Positions 1 to 6,268 of a stretch of 11,164 nt of DNA are shown in pieces. The notes beneath the pieces were generated by a model. The model saw only the letters and a program-made list of their open reading frames with translations, ran no database searches and was not told the DNA's origin. The translations under genes were made by a program, and so were the position numbers. Within the stretch, counting starts at the first letter, position 1; the number at the start of each line of letters is the position of its first letter. The stretch is from Methanosarcinales archaeon (lineage in GTDB: Archaea; Halobacteriota; Syntropharchaeia; Alkanophagales; Methanospirareceae): assembly GCA_003661125.1 (NCBI GenBank), contig QMVO01000030.1, forward strand, positions 1 to 11,164, read 5' to 3'.

Positions 1-2
1 GA

Positions 3-875
3 GATAATAATTATGTAGATTGTGGAAATGATACTTCTCTTAACATCACTAATGCAATAACAATCGCGATGTGGATAAAAACAACTCAGAATGATCAAGG
101 ATGGATGATAGCAAAATACGGCTTTGATAATATAGGAGGATATGGTCTATGCATTCATGATGGTAAGCTTCAATTTACAACCAAGGTTGGTAACACTTGG
201 GATGATTATCAATCTGATCAATCTATTAATAACGGAGAGTGGCATCATGTAGCTGGTGTTTTTAATGGTTCTACAAAGGCACTTTATATTGATGGAAACT
301 TAGAAAAATCTAAGCCTTATAGCGGGTCGCTTGTCTCAAATTCCGATCCCCTTTTTTTTGGCAAATCTACTACTGAGTGGCCAAACCCTTTTAGTGGAAG
401 TATAGATGAAGGCTATATCTATAAAAGAGGACTAACTCCAGAAGAAATACAAGAACTTTATCAGGCAGGATTGTTTGGAATCATCACAGGTACAGTAATA
501 GATATAACAGATACACCAATAGAAGGAGCAATAGTAACTGCTGATGGTTATTCCAATACAACCAACAGCACTGGAGGATACACAATAACCTTGGCGATAG
601 GAAACTATACAGTAACCGCATCAAAAACTGGCTATTATCCTAATTCAACAACGGCACAGATTTTAGAGAACCAGACAACAACTGTTGACTTCATTTTGAG
701 TCGACATAAGCGAAAGCTACCAGTAGCCAGACCAGTATGTGTGACCGGTATAGCGATATTGATAGTTGTTGCATACTGGCGATACAGGAGACGACGCAGG
801 AGAATGCGAAGTGGAGGTTTTATTGTGTTAGTGCCCGGTCTCGCTATTGAATGGGCATCTTTTATATATAACTAA
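3..875 (+). CDS. LamG-domain surface protein with C-terminal anchor (5' partial)
   Basis: The reading frame is already open at the left edge (first full codon at base 3), so the N terminus is missing and 290 residues are visible. Residues 1 to about 157 match a LamG / concanavalin A-like jelly roll: VDCGNDTSLNITNAITIAMW, then NGEWHHVAGVFNG, and a terminal GSIDEGYIYKRGLTPEEI that is the classic closing strand. Residues about 160-232 look like a carboxypeptidase regulatory-like (CarboxypepD_reg) beta sandwich (GTVIDITDTPIEGAIVTADG, later GNYTVTASKTGYYPNSTT). The tail has a short hydrophobic stretch (VCVTGIAILIVVAYW) bracketed by RHKRK and RYRRRRRRMR, then a second hydrophobic stretch, suggesting a membrane anchor. 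LamG domains bind glycans or proteins, so a role in host adhesion or on the virion surface is inferred. DNA up to about base 700 is AT-rich and the tail is GC-richer. A paralogous LamG gene lies at 5520-6194. Domain assignment is fairly sure; the role is not. Confidence 0.85.
   Translation, partial: DNNYVDCGNDTSLNITNAITIAMWIKTTQNDQGWMIAKYGFDNIGGYGLCIHDGKLQFTTKVGNTWDDYQSDQSINNGEWHHVAGVFNGSTKALYIDGNLEKSKPYSGSLVSNSDPLFFGKSTTEWPNPFSGSIDEGYIYKRGLTPEEIQELYQAGLFGIITGTVIDITDTPIEGAIVTADGYSNTTNSTGGYTITLAIGNYTVTASKTGYYPNSTTAQILENQTTTVDFILSRHKRKLPVARPVCVTGIAILIVVAYWRYRRRRRRMRSGGFIVLVPGLAIEWASFIYN
861..870 (+). promoter_or_regulatory. Archaeal TATA box for the 892 start
   Basis: TTTATATATA is centred 26.5 bases upstream of the ATG at 892. 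That is the usual archaeal TATA-to-transcription-start distance, so transcription should begin at the start codon and give a leaderless mRNA. The box lies inside the last codons of the LamG gene. It probably drives the basic peptide and the following virion-like genes. Confidence 0.6.
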
Positions 876-891
876 TAAGATATTTTTAATT

Positions 892-1032
892 ATGAGTGAG
901 AATACAGGACTCGGATCTCGTGCTCGTCGAAGAGATGGAAGTTGTTACACAACCGGTATCGTAGGTGCACAGCACAGAGGCGACAATTCACAGCATCGCG
1001 GGCGCGGGCGTGCGAGAACCGATAGAAGCTAA
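892..1032 (+). CDS. Small Arg-rich RDGS-motif peptide, unknown function
   Basis: This encodes 46 residues, rich in Arg and Gly, with RARRRDGSCY near the N terminus and a RGRGRARTDRS end. The ATG at 892 was chosen because it falls exactly where transcription should start from the TATA box at 861-870. A longer frame from GTG 847 would overlap the LamG gene. A peptide with the same core (RKRDGSGPY) lies at 6265-6399, also just after a LamG gene and a TATA box. Across the shared stretch several differences are at third codon positions (AGA/AGG, GGA/GGC, AGT/AGC), which supports this frame. The peptide could bind nucleic acid by charge, but that is a guess. The stop TAA directly abuts the Shine-Dalgarno site of the next gene. 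A competing frame (896-1048) is interrupted by one TAG. Confidence 0.5.
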   Translation: MSENTGLGSRARRRDGSCYTTGIVGAQHRGDNSQHRGRGRARTDRS

Positions 1033-1050
1033 GGAGGTGAAGATATAAAA

Positions 1051-1950
1051 ATGGCTTTTACACTGGATAATGCGCGGTACTTACCGTGTTACATTACCGA
1101 ATGCGAAGTTGAGAGTTTGAACGCCGGTGCGAATACAGTCGCGGAGATTAAAGATAGAGAGCTACGGAACAGGATGCTAAGAGTGCAGGATATTACATTG
1201 CAGCCAAATGAAAATGTTACCGCACGGATACGTCAGGACACGAGAAGCATCGAGGAAAGTAACTCGATGAACATGGACTATACAGCAAAATACGATCTAC
1301 ATTGTAAAACATTGTTCTATTTGAACCTCTATAATTCGGGAGGCGCTATCACGAACTATTGGTATCGCTATGGCTACTGGCTGTTCACACCAACAGTTGC
1401 GGATAAGATACTCTATAAGATGCCGCTAACAGACGAAGAGAAAGCGATCGCAACCGAGTTCGATCTGGAACGGTTAGTGGATGAGGGTTCGCTACCACTG
1501 CCTATGGATACGATGCTCAAGCGCGTATTCAAGAGGACAAAGACAGCGACCGTGAGCTGGCATGGCGATTTGACAACAGATGGTGCGGATGTCAGTAGCA
1601 TATTCTCGCCAGTAGGTAAGATGCTGGTGCTCGAATCAGTAGCGCTGGAAAGACCAAGTGATGGAACATATACTACTGCACTGAACATCAATGTTGATGA
1701 ACGCAGTTTCCACAGTATGCGTGCATGGGCAGCAGCAGGTGCAGCAGTTGACATATCGCTATGGATAATCGCGAAAGATTCGATTAAGCTATCACTGACC
1801 ACAAACAAGAACATCAACGGCTATGATATGCGATTCACATACAGTGAGTTCCGTATAACGAAGTATATAGAAGTGATGTTCGGTGCAATAGCGCGCGAGG
1901 AGAACGAGGATATTTGGAAACGGATAAGGAGCGGATTGGGACCCGAATAA
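1051..1950 (+). CDS. Putative virion structural protein, unknown family
   Basis: This is a 299-residue protein with no signal peptide, Cys-motif or catalytic pattern that I recognise. The start ATG is well supported by AAGGAGGTGA at 1031-1040. The N-terminal 90 residues are mixed (LQPNENVTARIRQDTRSIEE), followed by an aromatic cluster at 102-112 (TNYWYRYGYWLF). A charged helical segment follows at 125-165. The C-terminal part (about 165-280) is strand-rich (KTATVSWHGDL, KMLVLESVALERPSDGTYTT, DSIKLSLTTN, RFTYSEFRITKYIEVMF) and would fit a beta sandwich or jelly roll. It heads a series of three beta-rich proteins in a cassette that also carries LamG and beta-helix proteins. A capsid, tail or baseplate role is therefore inferred from context, not from homology. 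Confidence 0.85.
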   Translation: MAFTLDNARYLPCYITECEVESLNAGANTVAEIKDRELRNRMLRVQDITLQPNENVTARIRQDTRSIEESNSMNMDYTAKYDLHCKTLFYLNLYNSGGAITNYWYRYGYWLFTPTVADKILYKMPLTDEEKAIATEFDLERLVDEGSLPLPMDTMLKRVFKRTKTATVSWHGDLTTDGADVSSIFSPVGKMLVLESVALERPSDGTYTTALNINVDERSFHSMRAWAAAGAAVDISLWIIAKDSIKLSLTTNKNINGYDMRFTYSEFRITKYIEVMFGAIAREENEDIWKRIRSGLGPE

Positions 1951-1965
1951 AGATAGTGTTGTAGC

Positions 1966-2364
1966 ATGATACTGAACCGTCTGCCGATACGTAGCCTGCC
2001 CTTCTATAAGGAGGGCGATCTGGACACAGGAAAGGAAGTAGAGATAGCTATTATGAACGACCGAGCCCAAGGGCTCGGTAAGCGCGCGCGGGGAGTTTTA
2101 CTTGAGAATACGGCAGGTGCGGCATTCACAGGTACATTAGTCGCGCGAATATTTAATGGTGATGACTGGTCTGCGGAGATACCGCTCGCTCAGGGCGCAT
2201 ATACGAACTTCAAATATGAAGATTATGTGTTTGTAGAGCTCGTGCGAATAAGAGCCAGAGACGGTCCTATACATTACAAGGTGACTGCGGTGCCAGGCAT
2301 CCCTGAAGATTGGGAGCTGGTAGAGATGGGCGTGATACCTGAAGAGGAAGGGGGTGAAGGGTGA
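1966..2364 (+). CDS. Small beta-rich protein, putative virion component
   Basis: This encodes 132 residues from ATG 1966, 15 bases after the previous stop. No convincing Shine-Dalgarno site precedes it, so translation may depend on the upstream gene. The centre is strand-rich and typical of a small beta sandwich (ARGVLLENTAGAAFTGTLVA, YEDYVFVELVRIRARDG, IHYKVTAVPG). The C terminus is acidic (PEDWELVEMGVIPEEEGGEG). I recognise no family. Position between two other beta-rich proteins suggests a structural partner. A perfect nine-base-pair hairpin, ACCGAGCCC / GGGCTCGGT, lies at 2060-2079 inside the gene and codes for RAQGLG. The stop at 2362-2364 lies two bases before the next start codon. Confidence 0.8.
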   Translation: MILNRLPIRSLPFYKEGDLDTGKEVEIAIMNDRAQGLGKRARGVLLENTAGAAFTGTLVARIFNGDDWSAEIPLAQGAYTNFKYEDYVFVELVRIRARDGPIHYKVTAVPGIPEDWELVEMGVIPEEEGGEG

Positions 2365-2365
2365 G

Positions 2366-2842
2366 ATGGATTACAGCCCAGGTATAATAAACATAGACAG
2401 AGCGGAACGGATAATGACAATATCAACGGACAAGGATGTACACTTTACAGGAGCAATAGGGCTCAATCAGATAGAATATGAGGATATACCCGGGCTGCCA
2501 ACAAACAAAATCACGATAAGAGGTGTGAATATACAGGCGGAAGAGGCGAGACTATATACGCTGTGGCTCTGGAAGAGTAGTACACATGCTAATTCTGACC
2601 TTGATGTAGACTCGTTCAGGGACTTCATCAATCTTGATGTTGCTACTTCAGGTAAACGCATAGCGGGTTCGGGTCAGTGGTATCTTCAGTCCTCAAATCT
2701 GTGTATCCTATACGAGGATGATGACCCGCCAACAGCAGAGGGGTACTACACATTGCACTTGGGTTTGATGGTTTCAGCAGGCGGTAGTAAGTCAGCGGGG
2801 AAAAATATCCAGATTGATATCATGTTTAGCCCTCGTTTATGA
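2366..2842 (+). CDS. Beta-rich protein, putative virion component
   Basis: This encodes 158 residues starting MDYSPGIINIDRAERIMTIS. ATG 2366 was preferred over GTG 2354 because GGGGGTGA at 2350-2357 sits at a suitable distance and the upstream gene ends at 2364. The sequence is almost all strand-like (MTISTDKDVHFTG, NKITIRGVNIQAEEARLYTL, GQWYLQSSNLCILYEDDD, GYYTLHLGLMVSAGG, KNIQIDIMFSPRL). It contains Trp/Tyr-rich turns and one Cys, with no membrane segment. The pattern would fit a single jelly roll or another compact beta sandwich. I do not recognise the family. It is co-directional and nearly contiguous with the two proteins before it, so the three probably act together. The homing endonuclease gene begins right after its TGA. 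Confidence 0.8.
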   Translation: MDYSPGIINIDRAERIMTISTDKDVHFTGAIGLNQIEYEDIPGLPTNKITIRGVNIQAEEARLYTLWLWKSSTHANSDLDVDSFRDFINLDVATSGKRIAGSGQWYLQSSNLCILYEDDDPPTAEGYYTLHLGLMVSAGGSKSAGKNIQIDIMFSPRL

Positions 2843-2848
2843 GTGAAA

Positions 2849-3856
2849 ATGGGTAACCAATATACTGCAAAATGGACAAGAGAAGAAGATCAAAAAGCAA
2901 TTGAAATGCTTAAGAGTGGACATACCCTGATAGAAGTAGCACGGGAGTTGGGTAGGACTCCAAGCGCGGCATGGCATAGAAATCAACGCGTCTGGCATAT
3001 ACACAAAAATAAGCTACCTCGCCGTGTGGGTGAAGTGAAAATAGATAAAAGGGATTTAGAGCGCTTATATCACAAAGAAGGATTATCAACAGTAGAAATA
3101 GCCAGAATATATAATACAACACATAACACAATTCGACGAAAGATGAAAAAATTCGGCATCCCCACACGCACTGTCTCCGAAGCGCAGAAGATACGCGTAA
3201 AAACAGGAAAATGGAGGTCACCAACACAAGATGTTGGGCATACCAAAGAAGCAAGGGAGAAAATGTCTGCAAGCAAGATTGTATATCACATCAGTAAGGA
3301 AGAGCTATATGACTTATATTGGAATAAAGGACTGTTAATAAAAGAAATAGCAAAGTTATACCATTGTGGTTCGATGACAATCATACAAAGAATGAGAAAG
3401 TATAATATCCCTTCAAAATCAAAGAAAGAAAGAATGAATATGCCAAAAGTCAAACAAAAGATAAAAAAAGCGAGAATGAAGCAGGTATTCCCTACACAGC
3501 ATACCGAACCCGAACTCGTTTTTGAAGAAATTTGTAAGAAGTATAATATTCCTCTTCACTATGTTGGCGATGGTTCTTTATGGATAGGTAAAAAGAAGCC
3601 CTTAAATCCCGACTTTATTGAAGCAAACGGTAGAAAGATATGTGTAGAGATAATGGGTGATTATTGGCATTCACCGATACTTAACTTTAAAATTAAAGAG
3701 AGTAGAACATTACCATACCGCAAAAGATATTATAAGAAGTATGGATGGAAGCCTATCTTTATATGGGAAAGCGACTTAAGACGCGATGATGCTGAACAAT
3801 TCGTATTAAATGAGCTAAAGAAAAATGGAGTGGTAGCGGAAGGGCGATTAAAATGA
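2849..3856 (+). CDS. Free-standing homing endonuclease, Vsr/EDxHD-like
   Basis: This 335-residue protein has DNA-binding modules followed by a nuclease domain. Residues 8-50 resemble a Myb/SANT helix set (KWTREEDQKAIEMLKSGHTL). Two helix-turn-helix units follow at about 67-107 (STVEIARIYNTTHNTIRRKM) and 150-190 (LLIKEIAKLYHCGSMTIIQR). Between them is a NUMOD3-like stretch (HTKEAREKMSASK). The C-terminal 120 residues carry the signature of very-short-patch-repair-like homing nucleases: TEPELVFEE, NPDF at 253-256, VEIMGDYWHS at 266-275 with E267, D271 and H274 as likely active-site residues, and FIWESDL near the end. Such enzymes cut an unoccupied allele and spread by repair. The gene is visibly more AT-rich than its neighbours, with AT-ending codons. 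It follows the upstream TGA directly; GTG 2843 is an alternative start, and no Shine-Dalgarno site is evident. Confidence 0.88.
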   Translation: MGNQYTAKWTREEDQKAIEMLKSGHTLIEVARELGRTPSAAWHRNQRVWHIHKNKLPRRVGEVKIDKRDLERLYHKEGLSTVEIARIYNTTHNTIRRKMKKFGIPTRTVSEAQKIRVKTGKWRSPTQDVGHTKEAREKMSASKIVYHISKEELYDLYWNKGLLIKEIAKLYHCGSMTIIQRMRKYNIPSKSKKERMNMPKVKQKIKKARMKQVFPTQHTEPELVFEEICKKYNIPLHYVGDGSLWIGKKKPLNPDFIEANGRKICVEIMGDYWHSPILNFKIKESRTLPYRKRYYKKYGWKPIFIWESDLRRDDAEQFVLNELKKNGVVAEGRLK

Positions 3857-3865
3857 ACACAAATA

Positions 3866-3872
3866 GGAGGTG
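3866..3872 (+). promoter_or_regulatory. Shine-Dalgarno motif overlapping the GTG start
   Basis: GGAGGTG at 3866-3872 is a perfect ribosome-binding motif whose last three bases are the only near start codon of the beta-helix gene. An in-frame TAG at 3864-3866 blocks any upstream start. At the 11-14 base spacing (from GGAGG) used by other genes here, no in-frame ATG, GTG or TTG exists. Confidence 0.5.
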
Positions 3873-5093
3873 GTTCGCATCCCAGAACATACTGAGCTTG
3901 AGATAGACAGTGTAATATCACGGCAGAACGTAGCGAAAGAGGGCTGGACAACATATTATGTGGATGGCACGAACGGTAATGATGCCAATAACGGGCTACG
4001 GTGGGAGACCGCTTTTAAGACTATACAACATGCGGTGGATGTCGCGGAAAGCTGGGCAAAAATATATGTTAGAGATGGTACATATTATGAAAATGTCACC
4101 ATACCGTCAAGCAAGTCCTCGCTCGCACTCATTGGTGAATCGTGGAAGGGTGTGATTATTGATGGTGGTGGGGAGCCTGCTGTCAGAGTTCTTTCGGATT
4201 CAAATGTATTACATCGCTTATTCTTGAAATCAACATTTACCGGCGGGAATCTTGTAGCTTTGGGTAACAGAAACCATATTGAATATTGCTATTTTGAGGG
4301 TATGTGGTTGGGAGCCTATGTGTATGGTGATTCGTATACTATTAAAGATTGTGAAATAGATAGTATTCCGTGGGGGTTTTTTATCGCAGGTAACTACAAT
4401 GAAGTTTTTAATTGTAAATTTTCCTCTTCCAATATCGGAGTTAAGATTTGGCCTTCAGAAAGTTTTAAGCTTCATGATTGTCAGATTTCTAATGCATCCG
4501 AACAGGGTGTCTATGTTGTTAGTGATGCACACCACCCGTTCATATACCACAACAATTTCATCTCCAATAACGAACAAATCCATAATTCATCTACTGACGC
4601 TATCATTTATGAGAACTATTACGATGACCATTCAAATATAGATAACGGGTTCGGTATCGCTACCGAACCTTACACTTTCACCGGTGGCTCGGACCCTCGC
4701 CCTGTTGTATGCCGTAATGGATGGTTAGTACTTGGACATGGCGGTAACACCATAAAGTCCGTACCGGTAGCGGGATCATACACGCACCCTGATGATACAA
4801 ACGAGCATGATGTGCTGGAGTTCAGTGCTGCCACGCAGGATATACATATCTCGCTCGATGTGAGTGCGCTCACGCAGCCGGTGGAGGTACGTGAATACGA
4901 GAAGATAGATGGTACGAACTATCGGCAAATTTCGCTTAAAATCTATCCCGATGATTTCGATACCGGGACCGATGCGATAACTATATATTTCAAACAGAAG
5001 AATAAAGATTATAAGGTGACACTCAAGTCCACAGCAACAGAGGGCGCGTCACGAAGCATACCGTATGTGTATCGTACGGACGGGAAGGTGTAA
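3870..5093 (+). CDS. Right-handed beta-helix tail-spike-like protein
   Basis: This encodes 407 residues. Residues 28-58 are the standard entry to a secreted or virion beta helix of the DUF1565/pectate-lyase type (YYVDGTNGNDANNGLRWETA, then FKTIQHAV). Repeating coils run to about residue 255, with NHIEYCYFEG, YTIKDCEIDS, NEVFNCKFSS and FKLHDCQISN occurring roughly every 22-24 residues (PbH1-like), followed by FIYHNNFISNN. Residues about 310-407 form a separate strand-rich domain (LDVSALTQPVEVREYEKIDG, then KQKNKDYKVTLKST and a SIPYVYRTDGKV end). A host-surface binding or glycan-cleaving spike is inferred; no catalytic set is identifiable. The middle coils are AT-rich while the ends are GC-richer. 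A perfect hairpin lies at 4648-4669, near the boundary. The start is odd: GTG 3870 lies in the Shine-Dalgarno motif, and the next in-frame ATG/GTG/TTG is far inside the fold. Confidence 0.85.
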   Translation: MVRIPEHTELEIDSVISRQNVAKEGWTTYYVDGTNGNDANNGLRWETAFKTIQHAVDVAESWAKIYVRDGTYYENVTIPSSKSSLALIGESWKGVIIDGGGEPAVRVLSDSNVLHRLFLKSTFTGGNLVALGNRNHIEYCYFEGMWLGAYVYGDSYTIKDCEIDSIPWGFFIAGNYNEVFNCKFSSSNIGVKIWPSESFKLHDCQISNASEQGVYVVSDAHHPFIYHNNFISNNEQIHNSSTDAIIYENYYDDHSNIDNGFGIATEPYTFTGGSDPRPVVCRNGWLVLGHGGNTIKSVPVAGSYTHPDDTNEHDVLEFSAATQDIHISLDVSALTQPVEVREYEKIDGTNYRQISLKIYPDDFDTGTDAITIYFKQKNKDYKVTLKSTATEGASRSIPYVYRTDGKV

Positions 5094-5101
5094 AGGGAGT
5101 G

Positions 5102-5494
5102 ATGGCATACATAAAATTTGATAGTGTTCCAATAGGTGCAAACCTTGAAATAGATGGTGTAGCAGTACCTTTTATTGTTGCTGTTGATGTAGAGGTTCCA
5201 AGTGTGTATACAGGTGAGGAGGTAGTATGTAAAGTAACATTCATGAATATTGGTGATACTGATGTCACGCAAAGAGTGAGGTATGGAATAAAAGGAATAG
5301 ACGATAGAGAACAGGAGATAACTCTTGAGCCAAAGGAGACAAAAGAAATAACATTCCCATTCACGGCTACAACTGATGGCACATATGAAATATATGCGGA
5401 ACCTGAAGAATCGTGGCGCGCAGTTGATGTATGGGAACCCGATTGGGAGTATCCATTTGAGCGGATAAACGAATTAGGGGAGTTAGTACATTGA
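5102..5494 (+). CDS. CARDB-like beta-sandwich protein
   Basis: This encodes 130 residues starting MAYIKFDSVPIGANLEIDGV. ATG 5102 was chosen over GTG 5099 because GGGAAGGTG at 5082-5090 lies at a good distance. The N-terminal 25 residues resemble a PEGA-like strand pair (GANLEIDG). Residues about 28-95 look like a CARDB/immunoglobulin-like sandwich (VYTGEEVVCKVTFMNIGDTD, then EITLEPKETKEITFPFTA and DGTYEIYAEPEES). A Trp-rich, acidic tail follows (WRAVDVWEPDWEYPFERINE). Such domains mediate cell-surface adhesion or act as spacers in surface proteins. There is no signal peptide, consistent with a virion-assembled accessory part. It sits eight bases after the beta-helix gene and before the second LamG gene, so it may join these receptor-binding proteins. 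The domain call is moderate; the function is inferred. Confidence 0.8.
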   Translation: MAYIKFDSVPIGANLEIDGVAVPFIVAVDVEVPSVYTGEEVVCKVTFMNIGDTDVTQRVRYGIKGIDDREQEITLEPKETKEITFPFTATTDGTYEIYAEPEESWRAVDVWEPDWEYPFERINELGELVH

Positions 5495-5519
5495 GAAGAG
5501 AAGAAGTAGTAGAAGAAAA

Positions 5520-6194
5520 ATGTTAATAAAACGAAGTACAGGTTTGGTCTTATACTGCAAATACGACCCGGGCGCGGGCACATTTAAAGATTTTTCACGC
5601 AATAAACATACTATTACGAATCATAATGTCGTACCGGTAAGAGGAAAGTTTGGTGGTGCGGGTTATTATAATGGTACGAATGCATATCTGGATTGCGGAA
5701 ATGATTCTTCTCTGGATATTACTGATGCAATTACGGTTGAGGCGTGGGTGAAAGCGAGCTCTTTTAATGGTTTGTTTCAGAGAATAGTGATTCATGGTAT
5801 TGCATCTTCATCTGGTTATCAATTGACAGTTAAAAATGGAAAGATAACTTTAAGCCGATGTAATACTACTGATTGGCAAGATAGCACTCAAAGAGAAACA
5901 ACAACCGCTATTGAAACCGGTAAATGGTATCATATTGTTGGAACTTATGATAATGGTATTTTCAATATATACTTTAATGGTGTTGCTCAAAGTTTATCAG
6001 CAGAGGATCAATTAGGATATGGCACAGGGTCGGATTTACTAATAGGGAAAAGGAGTGATGGATATGCTTTCAACGGCACCATCGATGAAGTCCGCATCTA
6101 CAACAGGGCTTTGTCCGCATCTGAAATATTAGCCCATTACAAAGCAAAAGGATATTATGGACCGTTAGTGCATGCACCGATAAGAATACCATAA
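5520..6194 (+). CDS. LamG (concanavalin A-like) domain protein
   Basis: This encodes 224 residues and is almost entirely one LamG-like jelly roll. The N terminus (GLVLYCKYDPGAGTFKDFSR) is the usual first strand of this fold, followed by GAGYYNGTNAYLDCGNDSSL. Then come DITDAITVEAWVKASS, TGKWYHIVGTYDNGIFNIYF and the closing GTIDEVRIYNRALSASEIL. It is clearly paralogous to the LamG protein at the left edge, sharing the DCGND-S-SL-x-IT-x-AIT core, but it lacks the carboxypeptidase-regulatory domain and the basic membrane tail. It ends with a short PLVHAPIRIP. The family binds sugars or proteins, and a receptor-binding or decoration role is inferred. ATG 5520 is preceded by a purine-rich run without a proper Shine-Dalgarno site. 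The gene is AT-rich in its middle and GC-richer at both ends. Confidence 0.87.
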   Translation: MLIKRSTGLVLYCKYDPGAGTFKDFSRNKHTITNHNVVPVRGKFGGAGYYNGTNAYLDCGNDSSLDITDAITVEAWVKASSFNGLFQRIVIHGIASSSGYQLTVKNGKITLSRCNTTDWQDSTQRETTTAIETGKWYHIVGTYDNGIFNIYFNGVAQSLSAEDQLGYGTGSDLLIGKRSDGYAFNGTIDEVRIYNRALSASEILAHYKAKGYYGPLVHAPIRIP

Positions 6195-6200
6195 TATAAG

Positions 6201-6210
6201 TTTTTAAATA
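6201..6210 (+). promoter_or_regulatory. Archaeal TATA box, small-gene operon
   Basis: TTTTTAAATA lies seven bases after the LamG stop and is a strong archaeal TATA match. The predicted transcription start, 26.5 bases from its centre, is base 6232. That base is an ATG followed after one codon by TAA. It likely drives the four short genes that follow (6265-7095), with a leader of about 33 bases. Confidence 0.6.
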
Positions 6211-6260
6211 AGATAATGTATGAAGATATACATGGGCTAAGGGTGATAATCCAAGTGTTA

Positions 6261-6268
6261 GGAGGTGA
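6261..6268 (+). promoter_or_regulatory. Shine-Dalgarno motif overlapping a GTG start
   Basis: GGAGGTGA is a perfect ribosome-binding motif that contains the GTG at 6265. An in-frame TAG at 6259-6261 prevents an upstream start, giving TAG-GAG-GTG exactly as at 3864-3872. The next in-frame codons are ATT, AGA and ATA, so either the embedded GTG or a non-AUG codon (ATA 6274) is used. Confidence 0.45.

Noticed and set aside
350..358. A run of eight T within the first LamG gene, which could be a poly-T terminator or slippage site.
   Set aside because: The reading frame continues intact through a recognisable LamG domain, so it is most simply coding (PLFFG).
896..1048. A frame from GTG 896 to TAA 1048 interrupted only by TAG at 962-964, which could suggest pyrrolysine read-through (or two tiny genes, as TAG is followed by GTG).
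   Set aside because: The overlapping frame from ATG 892 fits the leaderless start and shares the RDGS motif with the 6265 gene. One amber in a 50-codon shadow frame is not enough evidence.
5023..5583. 186-residue minus-strand open frame opposite the CARDB-like gene.
   Set aside because: It is Ser/Thr-rich antisense shadow across three plus-strand genes with recognised or balanced composition.
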